Source: Rhodobacteraceae bacterium UBA2776 (GTDB lineage: Bacteria; Pseudomonadota; Alphaproteobacteria; Rhodobacterales; Rhodobacteraceae). Taken from it: a stretch of 39,553 nt of DNA. The stretch spans positions 1 through 39,553 of the forward strand of contig DEIK01000059.1 of the NCBI GenBank assembly GCA_002352425.1. Direction: 5' to 3'. A program made the position numbers and the translations under genes. Positions 1-8,745 of this stretch are shown one piece after another. Position 1 is the first letter of the stretch. Each line of letters begins with the position of its first letter. The notes below the pieces were generated by a model. That model was not told the DNA's origin. It made no database searches and was given only the letters and a program-made list of their open reading frames with translations.

Positions 1-1
1 G

Positions 2-784
2 CGCGATGAATACCGCATGAACGCTAAATTGTTTGAATTCCCCAAACCCGTGGCCAGCTTTATGCAAGGCTTCACAATGGGCGGCGGCGTCGGGGTTGGC
101 TGTCATAGCAGTCACCGAATTATCGGCGAGAGCAGCCAGATCTCCATGCCTGAATGCGGCATCGGTTTGGTGCCGGATGTGGGCGGCTCGTTGATCCTTG
201 CCATGGCCCCTGGGCGGTTGGGCGAATACATCGGTGCAACCGGCGCACGCTTAGGTCCAGACGATGCAATTTTCGCCGGATTTGCCGACTATTTCGTGCC
301 AGAATCCGAATGGCCCGTGTTGATTTCAACGCTGATCGAAACCGGTGACGTGGAAAAGATCAGCGCCTTTGCAAAGCAACCAGACGAGGGTAGACTGAAA
401 GAGCAAAGCGACGCCATCGCCTATCATTTTGCGGGCGAAACGCTGGCGGATATCCTGCAGTCTTTGAACTCCGAAGAAACTGATTTCACTGCCAAGACAT
501 TGAAATCATTAGGGCGAAACGCGCCTTTGTCCATGGCTTGCTCGGTTGAAATAACCCATCGTTTGCGCGGATGCACCGACATTCGCAAGGCCTTGGAGCT
601 GGAATACCGTTTCACACATCGCTCTATGGAGCACGCGGATTTCCTTGAGGGTATTCGCGCCGCGATCATCGACAAAGACCGTAACCCAACTTGGAAAAAC
701 ACCCTTGACGATGCCCTATATGTGAGCGTCGCCAAAATGCTGCAGCCGCTGGGCGCAGACATGTTGAAATTTGAGGAGAACTGA
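2..784 (+). CDS. 3-hydroxyisobutyryl-CoA hydrolase (enoyl-CoA hydratase/isomerase fold), 5' partial
   Basis: The frame is open to the left edge, so the start lies outside the window; the internal ATG at 17 is not the true start. The visible part begins R-D-E-Y-R and continues with FPKPVASFMQG, the glycine-rich GGGVGVG oxyanion-hole segment, then MPECGIGLVPDVGG. This combination is characteristic of the 3-hydroxyisobutyryl-CoA hydrolase branch of the crotonase superfamily rather than of true hydratases. The enzyme removes CoA from 3-hydroxyisobutyryl-CoA in valine degradation. The product feeds the dehydrogenase encoded 1 nt downstream (mmsB), so the two genes form an operon, and the order supports the assignment. 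About 100 N-terminal residues are missing from view. A generic enoyl-CoA hydratase is the alternative, but the PDVGG motif and the neighbour argue against it. Confidence 0.9.
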   Translation, partial: RDEYRMNAKLFEFPKPVASFMQGFTMGGGVGVGCHSSHRIIGESSQISMPECGIGLVPDVGGSLILAMAPGRLGEYIGATGARLGPDDAIFAGFADYFVPESEWPVLISTLIETGDVEKISAFAKQPDEGRLKEQSDAIAYHFAGETLADILQSLNSEETDFTAKTLKSLGRNAPLSMACSVEITHRLRGCTDIRKALELEYRFTHRSMEHADFLEGIRAAIIDKDRNPTWKNTLDDALYVSVAKMLQPLGADMLKFEEN

Positions 785-785
785 C

Positions 786-1658
786 ATGAAAATCGGATTT
801 ATTGGCCTTGGAAATATGGGCGCACCTATGGCGGCAAACCTGGCCAAAGCCGGCCATGACGTGTCAGGGTTCGACCTGCATGCGCCCTGCCCTGACGGTG
901 TGAGCAAAGTTTCCAGCGGCATCGAGGCCGCAACCGGCCAAGACGTGGTTATCACCATGCTGCCAAACGGCACGATATTGCGCGCCGTGGCCGACGAAAT
1001 CATCCCCGTCATGACCAAAGACGCCGTTTTTCTGGATTGCTCGACAGTTGACGTCGAGAGCGCCCGTGCGGTTGCAGAACAAGCCGAAACCGCAGACCTG
1101 ATGGCCGTAGACGCCCCAGTATCCGGCGGTGTTGGTGGCGCATCCGGCGGCACCTTGACCTTTATGGCTGGCGGTACCGAAGCAGGATTTGCCAAGGTAA
1201 ACCCGTTGTTTGACATCATGGGCCAAAAGGCGGTGCATTGCGGTGCCTCCGGCGCTGGCCAGTCCGCCAAAATCTGTAACAACATGATCCTTGGCGTCAC
1301 CATGATCGCCACCTGCGAGGCCTTTGCACTGGCCGATAAGCTCGGCCTTGACCGGCAGAAAATGTTCGATGTGGTCAGCACCTCGTCAGGCTATTCATGG
1401 ACCATGAACGCCTATTGCCCCGCCCCCGGTGTTGGCCCGACCTCGCCCGCTGACAATGACTACCAACCCGGTTTTGCGGCTGAGCTGATGCTCAAAGATC
1501 TGCGCCTGTCGCAACAGGCCGCCGAGGCGGTAGACGCCGACACCCCGATGGGGCATTCTGCAACGGATCTGTATGAACAGTTCGTTGAGAAGGAAGGTGG
1601 CGAAGGAATGGACTTTAGCGCAATGCTCCCCCGTTTTGAAAAACGCCATCGAGGCTGA
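786..1658 (+). CDS. mmsB: 3-hydroxyisobutyrate dehydrogenase
   Basis: This 290-residue protein oxidises 3-hydroxyisobutyrate to methylmalonate semialdehyde with NAD+ in valine catabolism. The N-terminal Rossmann motif GFIGLGNMGAPMA is typical of the beta-hydroxyacid dehydrogenase family. The family signatures DAPVSGGVGGA (about 109-119) and GAGQSAKICNNM, with the presumed catalytic lysine near residue 162, are both present. The start is the ATG at 786, preceded by a GAGGAG ribosome binding site inside the end of the upstream gene. A TTG at 771 in the same frame is less likely because it lies upstream of that site. The gene follows the hydrolase by 1 nt, and its stop overlaps the next start (ATGA at 1658), so all three genes are probably translationally coupled. 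Length is normal for the family. Confidence 0.94.
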   Translation: MKIGFIGLGNMGAPMAANLAKAGHDVSGFDLHAPCPDGVSKVSSGIEAATGQDVVITMLPNGTILRAVADEIIPVMTKDAVFLDCSTVDVESARAVAEQAETADLMAVDAPVSGGVGGASGGTLTFMAGGTEAGFAKVNPLFDIMGQKAVHCGASGAGQSAKICNNMILGVTMIATCEAFALADKLGLDRQKMFDVVSTSSGYSWTMNAYCPAPGVGPTSPADNDYQPGFAAELMLKDLRLSQQAAEAVDADTPMGHSATDLYEQFVEKEGGEGMDFSAMLPRFEKRHRG

Positions 1659-2314
1659 TGGGCTGGGTTAAAGACGCCCCCGACCTTGCCACTCTGGACG
1701 CTGAAACCGCGACCAGACTGAATTTATTAACGCCGGTGGACGTGCCTGAGGGCACCGTTCTATTCTCGCCTGGCGATGCGGTCAAAGGCTATGTGATTGT
1801 GTTGCAAGGACGGGTTTCGGTGTCTTTAACCGGCGCCTCAGGGCGTGAAATGCTGCTCTATGCGGTCACGCCGGGGCAGTCCTGCATTCAGAGCACATTG
1901 GGCCTGATGGGCGGCGAAGATTACACCGCCGAGGCCGTGGCCGAAGAGTATAGCCGTGTCATTTTGCTACCTAAGACATTGTTTTTGCAGCTTCTTGACA
2001 ATTCTCCCAGCTTCCGAGCCCTTGTATTCACCGCCTTTGCCGGACGCATGCAAACCATGATGCACCTGCTGGAAAAGATCGCCTTTCAACGGGTCGAGTG
2101 CCGTCTGGCGGCCCACCTGTTGGGACGAATTGACCAAAGCGGATCAATCACCGCGACCCAACAAGAACTGGCCACCGCTGTTGGCAGTGCCCGCGAGGTG
2201 ATCTCGCGCCGACTGGATGCCTGGTCGCGGCGCGGGTGGGTCAAAACCGCCAGAGGGGCTGTGCAAATCATTGACAGAGACGCCTTGCAGGCCATTGCAA
2301 CCGAAGCTGTGTGA
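1658..2314 (+). CDS. Crp/Fnr-family transcriptional regulator
   Basis: This 218-residue protein has an N-terminal cyclic-nucleotide-binding-type beta-roll (about 20-130: VLFSPGD, GYVIVLQGRVSVSL, GREMLLYAVTPG). A long dimerisation helix follows, then a C-terminal winged helix (about 165-205) with the Crp-like recognition segment TQQELATAVGSAREVISRRLD. The N-terminal four-cysteine cluster of Fnr is absent, so a [4Fe-4S] oxygen sensor is unlikely; the ligand is unknown. The start overlaps the mmsB stop by 4 nt. The small membrane protein downstream is co-directional and may be its target. The regulator could also control the valine genes it is coupled to, but nothing in the sequence decides this. 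Confidence 0.9.
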   Translation: MGWVKDAPDLATLDAETATRLNLLTPVDVPEGTVLFSPGDAVKGYVIVLQGRVSVSLTGASGREMLLYAVTPGQSCIQSTLGLMGGEDYTAEAVAEEYSRVILLPKTLFLQLLDNSPSFRALVFTAFAGRMQTMMHLLEKIAFQRVECRLAAHLLGRIDQSGSITATQQELATAVGSAREVISRRLDAWSRRGWVKTARGAVQIIDRDALQAIATEAV

Positions 2315-2382
2315 CCACGTCACAGACAACGGATTAAGAATCAATTAAACTTTGGCTCAGAAACGAAACAAGGAGACTTCTC

Positions 2383-2583
2383 ATGTTTAAGAAAAACGTT
2401 GGCAACCTCGACCGTATCCTGCGGGTTGTCGTGGGCGCGGCCCTATTGATCGCCTATTTCACAATGGAAAACGCCAGCCCGTTCCTGCTGATCGGGATCA
2501 TCCCGCTGGCAACCGGCCTGATGTCCAGCTGTCCGCTTTATTCGATTTTCGGGATCAAAACCTGCCCGATGAAAAACAGCTAA
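2383..2583 (+). CDS. YgaP-like (DUF2892) small inner-membrane protein
   Basis: This 66-residue protein fits the YgaP-type transmembrane domain family. It opens with KNVGNLDRILRVVVGAALL and has two hydrophobic helices (about 13-30 and 33-50). It then carries the family signature ATGLMSSCPLYSIFGIKTCP, with cysteines in the two C-P pairs near the C-terminus. In E. coli YgaP this domain is fused to a rhodanese; here it stands alone. Family members are often found near persulfide or thiosulfate metabolism genes, but the role of the standalone form is not established. The start ATG has a strong AAGGAG site 7-8 nt upstream. It lies 68 bp after the Crp/Fnr gene and is closed by the terminator at 2606-2640. 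Confidence 0.85.
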   Translation: MFKKNVGNLDRILRVVVGAALLIAYFTMENASPFLLIGIIPLATGLMSSCPLYSIFGIKTCPMKNS

Positions 2584-2605
2584 AGCGACCTCATCGCAGG
2601 AAATA

Positions 2606-2640
2606 AAAAGGCCTCGCACTGTTCTATTGCGAGGCCTTTT
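2606..2640. terminator. Bidirectional rho-independent terminator
   Basis: A 13-bp perfect stem (AAAAGGCCTCGCA pairing with TGCGAGGCCTTTT) encloses a 9-nt loop, with an A-run on one side and a T-run on the other. It sits between the convergent ends of the small membrane protein gene (stop 2583) and uvrA (stop 2643), and can terminate both. Confidence 0.93.
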
Positions 2641-2642
2641 TG

Positions 2643-5480
2643 TTATTTCAGCATCTCTTTTAAATATTGCCCCGTGTAGCTGCGCGGCTCTTGGGCGACC
2701 TGTTCGGGCGTGCCAACAGCAACGATTTCACCGCCCCCATCGCCCCCCTCAGGGCCGATGTCGATGATCCAGTCAGCGGTTTTGACCACGTCCAGATTGT
2801 GTTCGATCACCACCACGGTATTGCCCTGATCAACCAATTCATGCAGCACCTCAAGCAGTTTGCGAACGTCCTCGAAATGCAGACCCGTCGTGGGTTCATC
2901 CAGGATATAGAGCGTACGCCCTGTGGAACGTTTAGACAGCTCTTTTGACAGTTTCACCCGTTGCGCTTCACCGCCCGAAAGCGTGGTCGCCTGCTGGCCA
3001 ACTTTGATATATCCAAGCCCCACCCGCATCAAGGCATCCATCTTGTCGCGGATCACAGGCACGGCTTTAAAAAACTCTTGGGCGTCTTCAACATTCATAT
3101 CAAGTACGTCGGCTATGCTCTTGCCTTTGAACCTGATTTCCAATGTTTCACGATTATAGCGTTTGCCCTTGCAGGTCTCGCACATCACGTAAACATCGGG
3201 CAGGAAATGCATCTCGATTTTGATCAAGCCGTCGCCTTTACAGGCCTCGCAACGCCCCCCCTTAACGTTGAAGGAAAACCGCCCGGGTTTATAGCCACGG
3301 GTCTTGCTTTCGGGCAGGCCCGCAAACCAATCACGGATCGGCGTAAAGGCACCAGTATAGGTCGCGGGGTTGGAGCGCGGCGTTCGTCCGATGGCACGTT
3401 GATCAATGTCGATCACCTTGTCCAGATGCTCAAGCCCTTTGATGGTTTCACAGGGCGATGGGGTCTGGCGCGCGCCGTTCAGCTGCATGCTGGCGGTTTT
3501 GAACAGGGTCTCGATGGTCAAGGTGGATTTGCCGCCACCCGAGACGCCCGTCACGCAGGTGAATTTGGCCAAGGGAAATTCGGCGGTGACGGATTTCAAA
3601 TTGTTGCCCGTCGCCTTGACCACCTTGATCTTTTTCTTGTTGCCCTTGCGCCGTTTGGCAGGCACTTCGATCTCGCGAGCGCCCGTCAGGTATTGCCCCG
3701 TCAGCGACGCCGGATCATTTGCCACCACGTCGGGCGTGCCGTGGGACACCACTTGGCCGCCATGCACCCCAGCGCCAGGCCCAATGTCGAACACATAGTC
3801 GGCGGTGCGAATGGCTTCTTCGTCATGTTCGACCACAATCACTGTATTGCCTTGATCGCGCAGGTTTTTCAGGGTTTCCAGCAGGCGGCCATTGTCGCGT
3901 TGATGTAACCCGATGGAGGGTTCATCCAGCACATACAACACACCCGTGAGGCCAGAACCAATCTGGCTGGCCAGCCGAATACGCTGGCTCTCGCCGCCCG
4001 AAAGGGTGCCGGAATTACGGCTCAATGTCAGATAATCCAACCCGACATTGTTCAAAAACCCCAGCCGTTCAATGATCTCTTTCAAAATCGCCTTGGCGAT
4101 CTCGTTCTTTTGTTTGCCCAGATGTTTTGGCACCTCGGAAAACCAGTCCAAGGCCTCGCGGATCGACATCTGAACCACCTGCCCTGCGTGCTGGCCGTTA
4201 ATCTTTACAGCCAAGGCTTCGGGGCGCAACCGATAGCCGCCGCAGGCTTTGCAGGGGCGGTTGTTTTGGTAGCGCTCGAATTCTTCGCGGATCCAGTTGC
4301 TGTCAGTTTCGCGGTAGCGGCGCTGCATGTTGGGGATCACCCCTTCAAAGGCGCGGGTGACCTCGTAAACGCGGCCCCCCTCATCATAGCGGAACTTGAT
4401 TTCATCATCGCCAGAACCACGCAAAAACACGTGCTGCACGGCCGGATCCAGGTCTTTCCACGGGGTGCTTTTGTTGAATTTATAATGCTTGGCGATGGCT
4501 TCGATGGTTTGCAGGAAATACGGCGATTTGCCTTTGCGCCAAGGGGCCAGCGCACCTTTGTAAAGCGTCAGGGTCTTGTCCGGCACCACCAGTTGCTCAT
4601 CAAAGAACAGCTCCACCCCCAGCCCGTCGCATTCAGGGCAGGCCCCAAAGGGCGCGTTAAAGGAAAACAACCGTGGTTCGATTTCAGGGATGGTGAAACC
4701 TGATACGGGACAGGCGAATTTCTCGCTAAAGACATGGCGTTCGGCCTCGCCTTCGTCAGGGGCGGTTTCCAGAACGGCGATGCCATCGGCCAGATCAAGC
4801 GCGGTGCGGAGGCTATCGGCCAGACGCGTCTCCATGCCTTCGCGCAGCACCAAACGGTCAACCACCACGTCGATGTCATGGCGGAATTTCTTGTCTAATG
4901 TGGGCGGATCGTCCAGCTCGTAGAATGCACCGTCAACCTTGACACGCTGAAACCCTTGCTTGCGCAACTCCATGAATTCTTTGCGATATTCGCCTTTTCG
5001 ATCGCGCACAATTGGCGCCAATAGATAGGCGCGCAGCCCCATTTCCATCGCCATGACACGGTCAACCATGTCCTGCACTTGCTGGGCCTCAATCGGCTTG
5101 CCTGTGGCGGGGCTATAAGGGGTGCCGACACGGGCGAACAACAGGCGCAGATAGTCATAAATCTCGGTCACGGTGCCGACGGTGGAGCGCGGGTTTTTCG
5201 AGGTGGTTTTTTGTTCAATCGAAATGGCTGGCGACAGACCGGTGATGTGATCCACATCCGGTTTTTCCATCATATCCAGAAACTGGCGCGCATAGGCCGA
5301 GAGCGATTCAACATAGCGGCGCTGCCCCTCGGCATAGATCGTGTCAAACGCCAGCGACGACTTGCCCGACCCCGACAATCCGGTGATCACCACCAGTTCA
5401 TTGCGCGGAATATCCACATCAATGTTCTTTAGATTATGCTCGCGCGCGCCGCGGACTTCGATGTTTTTTTGCTCTGCCAT
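2643..5480 (-). CDS. uvrA: UvrABC excinuclease subunit A
   Basis: UvrA recognises DNA lesions and loads UvrB in nucleotide excision repair. The 945-residue protein has the expected duplicated ABC ATPase architecture. Walker A motifs are GLSGSGKSS near the N-terminus and GVSGGGKST in the second half. ABC signatures of the LSGGE type appear twice (TLSGGESQRIRLA and TLSGGEAQRVKLS). Paired CxxC zinc-binding motifs are also present (CPEC, CKAC, CEAC, CETC). An ATG at 5495 is possible, but the ATG at 5480 (M-A-E-Q-K) has an AGGTGG site about 5-6 nt upstream and matches the usual length, so I chose it. Upstream at 5546-5560 lies a GTTC-N7-GTTC element, the alphaproteobacterial LexA operator, indicating SOS control. 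The gene ends at a shared terminator with the convergent upstream operon. Confidence 0.97.
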   Translation of the reverse strand: MAEQKNIEVRGAREHNLKNIDVDIPRNELVVITGLSGSGKSSLAFDTIYAEGQRRYVESLSAYARQFLDMMEKPDVDHITGLSPAISIEQKTTSKNPRSTVGTVTEIYDYLRLLFARVGTPYSPATGKPIEAQQVQDMVDRVMAMEMGLRAYLLAPIVRDRKGEYRKEFMELRKQGFQRVKVDGAFYELDDPPTLDKKFRHDIDVVVDRLVLREGMETRLADSLRTALDLADGIAVLETAPDEGEAERHVFSEKFACPVSGFTIPEIEPRLFSFNAPFGACPECDGLGVELFFDEQLVVPDKTLTLYKGALAPWRKGKSPYFLQTIEAIAKHYKFNKSTPWKDLDPAVQHVFLRGSGDDEIKFRYDEGGRVYEVTRAFEGVIPNMQRRYRETDSNWIREEFERYQNNRPCKACGGYRLRPEALAVKINGQHAGQVVQMSIREALDWFSEVPKHLGKQKNEIAKAILKEIIERLGFLNNVGLDYLTLSRNSGTLSGGESQRIRLASQIGSGLTGVLYVLDEPSIGLHQRDNGRLLETLKNLRDQGNTVIVVEHDEEAIRTADYVFDIGPGAGVHGGQVVSHGTPDVVANDPASLTGQYLTGAREIEVPAKRRKGNKKKIKVVKATGNNLKSVTAEFPLAKFTCVTGVSGGGKSTLTIETLFKTASMQLNGARQTPSPCETIKGLEHLDKVIDIDQRAIGRTPRSNPATYTGAFTPIRDWFAGLPESKTRGYKPGRFSFNVKGGRCEACKGDGLIKIEMHFLPDVYVMCETCKGKRYNRETLEIRFKGKSIADVLDMNVEDAQEFFKAVPVIRDKMDALMRVGLGYIKVGQQATTLSGGEAQRVKLSKELSKRSTGRTLYILDEPTTGLHFEDVRKLLEVLHELVDQGNTVVVIEHNLDVVKTADWIIDIGPEGGDGGGEIVAVGTPEQVAQEPRSYTGQYLKEMLK

Positions 5481-5545
5481 GATCCACCTGTTCATCAGTC
5501 CTTAAGGGTTAACCCAAACCAGCCCAAAGGCCAAACAAATAATGA

Positions 5546-5560
5546 GAACAAAGACGGAAC
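5546..5560 (-). promoter_or_regulatory. Putative LexA (SOS) operator of uvrA
   Basis: On the minus strand the sequence reads GTTCCGTCTTTGTTC, an exact GTTC-N7-GTTC direct repeat, which is the known alphaproteobacterial LexA box. One nucleotide further downstream lies CATTAT, a plausible -10 element (5539-5544), with a weak TTTCAA -35 on the other side of the box. LexA bound here would cover the promoter. It is 66 bp upstream of the chosen uvrA start, a typical location for this regulon, and also lies 88 bp upstream of the divergent VWA gene. Confidence 0.82.
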
Positions 5561-5648
5561 TTTTGAAACTAGGGTATTCCTGACCTACCGTCCGTTTGGG
5601 AAAAAGTTTACCATGTGGTCAGGACGCGCCTAAAAATGGAATCAGATC

Positions 5649-8600
5649 ATGCTCAAGCATCTTTTTATCGCTCTGCTTTGCCTTCTCCCAACGCTCGGAT
5701 TTGCCCAAGATAAATCGCGCGCCATTCTTGTTCTGGACGCCTCTGGCTCCATGTGGGGGCAGATTGACGGCAAGGCAAAAATCACCATCGCCCAAGAGGT
5801 GATCGGTGATTTGTTACAAAGCCTGCCCGCCGAGCAAGAGTTGGGCCTGACGGTTTACGGCCATCGGCGCAAAGGTGATTGCAGCGATATCGAGACCATG
5901 ATCCTGCCCGGTGGTGACACCCGCAACGCCATTATGATGGCGGTCAGCGCGATCACGCCAAAGGGCAAAACCCCGCTGTCGGCAGCCGTTATTCAGGCGG
6001 CTGAAGCGTTGAAATACACCGAAGAGCGTGCCACCGTCATTTTGGTGTCGGACGGGCGCGAAACCTGCGAATTGGACCCCTGCCAAGTCGGACGCAACCT
6101 TGAAAAAGCCGGGATTGATTTCACCGCCCATGTGATCGGCTTTGATATTTCCAGCGCCAAGGACCGCGCCGAATTGCAGTGTTTGGCCGAGGAAACTGGC
6201 GGCACATTTCGCACGGCCTCGAATGCTGACGAATTGGGCGAGGCGTTGCAAGTGATTGCAGAACCCGATCCCGTCAAGGTGACGTTCCGCGCCGTTGAGG
6301 GGGAAAGCGGCTCTGTGATTGAAACGCCGCTGATTTGGTGGTTGAGCCATGACGACAAGACCCTCATCGACAACGCCCCGCATGACAACAATTTTGACAT
6401 GGACCTGCTGGCTGGCAGCGGACGCATCGAGGTTATGCGCCCCGAGGACGAAGCCCTTGTTGAGGCCGAGTTCATGGTCGCCGAGGGTAACATGACAGTG
6501 ACTCTGGTGTTTCCAGAATTGCTGCCCGCGGCTGCGCTCACGGCCCCTGACACCGCCATTGCGGGATCAACCATTTCAATTGGCTGGGACGGACCCGGTG
6601 GGAAAAACGACCACATCACCGTGGCTGAAATCGGCACTTCGGGAATGCGCTCCATCGGCTATGTCTATATGAAAGGTGAAAACCCAATTGAATTGAAAAT
6701 GCCCCTGCATCCTGGTGAATACCAGCTGCGCTATACCATGGGGTTGAACAGCAAGATTTTGGCGCGACGCAAGATCATCATCACCCCCGTCACCGCCATG
6801 CTTAGTCCGCCAACACCGATCACGGCCGGCAGTATTTTTGCGCTGAACTGGACTGGGCCTAACTATAAGAACGACTATATTTCTATGGCCAAACCAGGAG
6901 CCAAGGTCAGCGACTATGAAACCTATGCCTACACCCGGCAGGGCAGCCCGATGGACCTAAAGGCACCAACAACACCCGGCACCTATTTGCTACGCTACAT
7001 CGGTGCAGGTCCAGACCAGATGGCAATCGCCAGCCTAGAGGTCGAGGTGGTCGCCGTCAGCGCCACATTGGAGAGCAAAGACACCCTGCCTGCGGGCAGC
7101 AATCTGGACGTCACATGGACGGGGCCAGACAGCAAAAATGACTATATCGCGATCAATGAAGTTGGCGATGATCTGAATGGTGAATTGGCCTATGCCTATA
7201 CGCAACACAGCACGGGGGATTCCGTGACATTAAGAACACCGACGACACCGGGTACTTATGAGCTGCGCTATATCCAAAACGGCAAACCAAAGGCGATGCT
7301 TTTCAGTAAAACCATCACTTTGACTCCCGTTACTGCCACGGTTGCGAGCGAAGACACTCTGCCCGCAGGCGGCGAGGTGACCGTCACATGGACGGGGCCA
7401 AATGATAAAAATGACTACATCGCCATCAATGAAATCGGCGATGATCTGAGTGGTGAGTTGTCCTACGCCTATGTGCAAAACAGCGCCGACAACAAGGCCA
7501 CGCTGAAATTGCCGACAACCGTTGGCACCTATGAAATACGCTATATTCACAACGGCAAGCCAAAGGCCATGTTGGCCAGTAAAATCATCACGGTTGCCCC
7601 TGTTGGTGCCACGCTAAGCAGCCCTGATAAAGCCCCTGCCGGCAGCCCGCTTGAGGTCATTTGGAGCGGACCTGACAGCAAAAACGATTACATTGCCATC
7701 AATGAAGTGGGCGATGATTTGAGCGGCGAATTGGCCTATGCTTATACGCAAAACAGCACCGACAATAAGGTCAAGCTGAACCTGCCAACCACGGCAGGCA
7801 CTTACGAGCTGCGTTACATTCAAAACGGCAAACCCAAGGTCATGCTGACCAGCAAGATCATCACCGTCGAGGCTGTTAAGGCCACATTGCAAGCCGCTGA
7901 CACCGTACCTGCGGGTGGCACCTTGCAAGTCACTTGGGAGGGGCCAAACAGCAAGCGCGACTACATCGCTTTGGCCGAGATTGGCAGCCCCGTGAGTTCG
8001 GAGGTGACCTATGAATATGTTGAACGCTCCACAGGGCAAACCCTGACCATGGAGATGCCCAACACCACAGGCGATTACGAGTTACGCTACATCCAAAATG
8101 GGAAACCCAAAACCCAGTTGGCTGCGCGTCCGCTGACGATCACGTCCGTTGCAGCTTCGCTCAGCGCCAATGATACGGCCGCCTCCGGTGGCACCTTGTT
8201 GGTGACCTGGAGCGGTCCGAATGGGCGTCGCGACTATATTGATGTTGCCAAAGCCGGCAGCCCTGCAGGCGAAGAGTTGACCTATGAATATGTTAACCGC
8301 TCGGATGGTCAAAACCTGTTGGTTAAAATGCCGACGGAAACAGGGCAATTTGAATTGCGATACATCCAGAATGGCAATCCAAAGACCGTCCTGACCAGCC
8401 GCCCTCTTACGGTTGAGACAGTGGGTGCAACCCTGACGGCCAAAGCCACGGTCGCACCAGGAGCAAACCTTGTGGTGGAGTGGAGCGGACCAGACTACAG
8501 GAACGACCGTATCGCCATCAGTCGGGTCGGTGACACGGGCCTGGAAACCTACGCCTACACGCGGGATGGCAGCCCATTGATCGTTAAAGCCCCTGATGGG

Positions 8601-8678
8601 GTGGGCGATTTTGAGTTGCTCTATGTGATGGGGCAGGATGGGCATGTGTTGGTGCGTCAACCGCTGGAAGTGAAGTAA
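5649..8678 (+). CDS. Secreted von Willebrand factor A protein with eight C-terminal tandem repeats
   Basis: This 1009-residue protein starts with a clear signal peptide (residues 1-19, cleavage near GFA-Q). A VWA domain follows (about 24-205) with an intact metal-ion-dependent adhesion site: D30-x-S32-x-S34, T108 and D135 (VLDASGSM, KGKTP, LVSDGRE). Residues 206-290 form a linker domain. Residues about 295-1009 are eight tandem copies of an 82-91-residue unit with the core pattern PAG..L.V.W.GP..KNDYIA...G, then YAY, P.T.GTYELRYIQNGKP. This looks like a beta-sandwich repeat. No transmembrane anchor, LPXTG or lipobox is seen, so the protein is predicted to be periplasmic or exported. Such proteins may bind a partner through the metal site, but the function is unknown. 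The ribosome binding site is weak (GGA about 10 nt upstream). The gene is divergent from uvrA. Confidence 0.85.
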   Translation: MLKHLFIALLCLLPTLGFAQDKSRAILVLDASGSMWGQIDGKAKITIAQEVIGDLLQSLPAEQELGLTVYGHRRKGDCSDIETMILPGGDTRNAIMMAVSAITPKGKTPLSAAVIQAAEALKYTEERATVILVSDGRETCELDPCQVGRNLEKAGIDFTAHVIGFDISSAKDRAELQCLAEETGGTFRTASNADELGEALQVIAEPDPVKVTFRAVEGESGSVIETPLIWWLSHDDKTLIDNAPHDNNFDMDLLAGSGRIEVMRPEDEALVEAEFMVAEGNMTVTLVFPELLPAAALTAPDTAIAGSTISIGWDGPGGKNDHITVAEIGTSGMRSIGYVYMKGENPIELKMPLHPGEYQLRYTMGLNSKILARRKIIITPVTAMLSPPTPITAGSIFALNWTGPNYKNDYISMAKPGAKVSDYETYAYTRQGSPMDLKAPTTPGTYLLRYIGAGPDQMAIASLEVEVVAVSATLESKDTLPAGSNLDVTWTGPDSKNDYIAINEVGDDLNGELAYAYTQHSTGDSVTLRTPTTPGTYELRYIQNGKPKAMLFSKTITLTPVTATVASEDTLPAGGEVTVTWTGPNDKNDYIAINEIGDDLSGELSYAYVQNSADNKATLKLPTTVGTYEIRYIHNGKPKAMLASKIITVAPVGATLSSPDKAPAGSPLEVIWSGPDSKNDYIAINEVGDDLSGELAYAYTQNSTDNKVKLNLPTTAGTYELRYIQNGKPKVMLTSKIITVEAVKATLQAADTVPAGGTLQVTWEGPNSKRDYIALAEIGSPVSSEVTYEYVERSTGQTLTMEMPNTTGDYELRYIQNGKPKTQLAARPLTITSVAASLSANDTAASGGTLLVTWSGPNGRRDYIDVAKAGSPAGEELTYEYVNRSDGQNLLVKMPTETGQFELRYIQNGNPKTVLTSRPLTVETVGATLTAKATVAPGANLVVEWSGPDYRNDRIAISRVGDTGLETYAYTRDGSPLIVKAPDGVGDFELLYVMGQDGHVLVRQPLEVK
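6531..8675 (+). repeat. Tandem protein-coding repeat array (eight units; five with 273-nt period)
   Basis: Units begin near residues 295, 383, 472, 563, 654, 745, 836 and 927 of the VWA protein. Units 3 to 7 each span 91 residues (273 nt); units 1, 2 and 8 are 88, 89 and 82. Units 3, 4 and 5 are almost identical in protein (KNDYIAINE.GDDL.GEL.YAY) but differ at many third codon positions. The duplications are therefore not very recent, and the protein sequence has been kept by selection. Confidence 0.88.
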
Positions 8679-8685
8679 GGCAAAC

Positions 8686-8719
8686 TCCGGCGCGTATGAT
8701 TTCATACATATGCGCCGGA
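8686..8719 (+). terminator. Probable terminator after the VWA gene
   Basis: The arm TCCGGCGCGTATG pairs with CATATGCGCCGGA (12 of 13 Watson-Crick pairs plus one G-U) around an 8-nt loop. A GGTTTTT stretch follows about 7 nt later. It starts 7 nt after the stop of the VWA gene. The T-run is not immediately adjacent, so strength is uncertain. Confidence 0.65.
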
Positions 8720-8745
8720 TAATTCGGTTTTTGGTAAAATTCGAC

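Noticed and set aside
2315..2382. Fnr-type binding site before the YgaP-like gene
   Set aside because: An AT-rich partial inverted repeat (GATT-AAG-AATC) is present, but it does not match TTGA-N6-TCAA or TTGC-N6-GCAA type sites.
6531..8675. CRISPR array or mobile repeat
   Set aside because: The repeats are in-frame coding units of 91 codons in one protein, with no spacers and no cas genes nearby.
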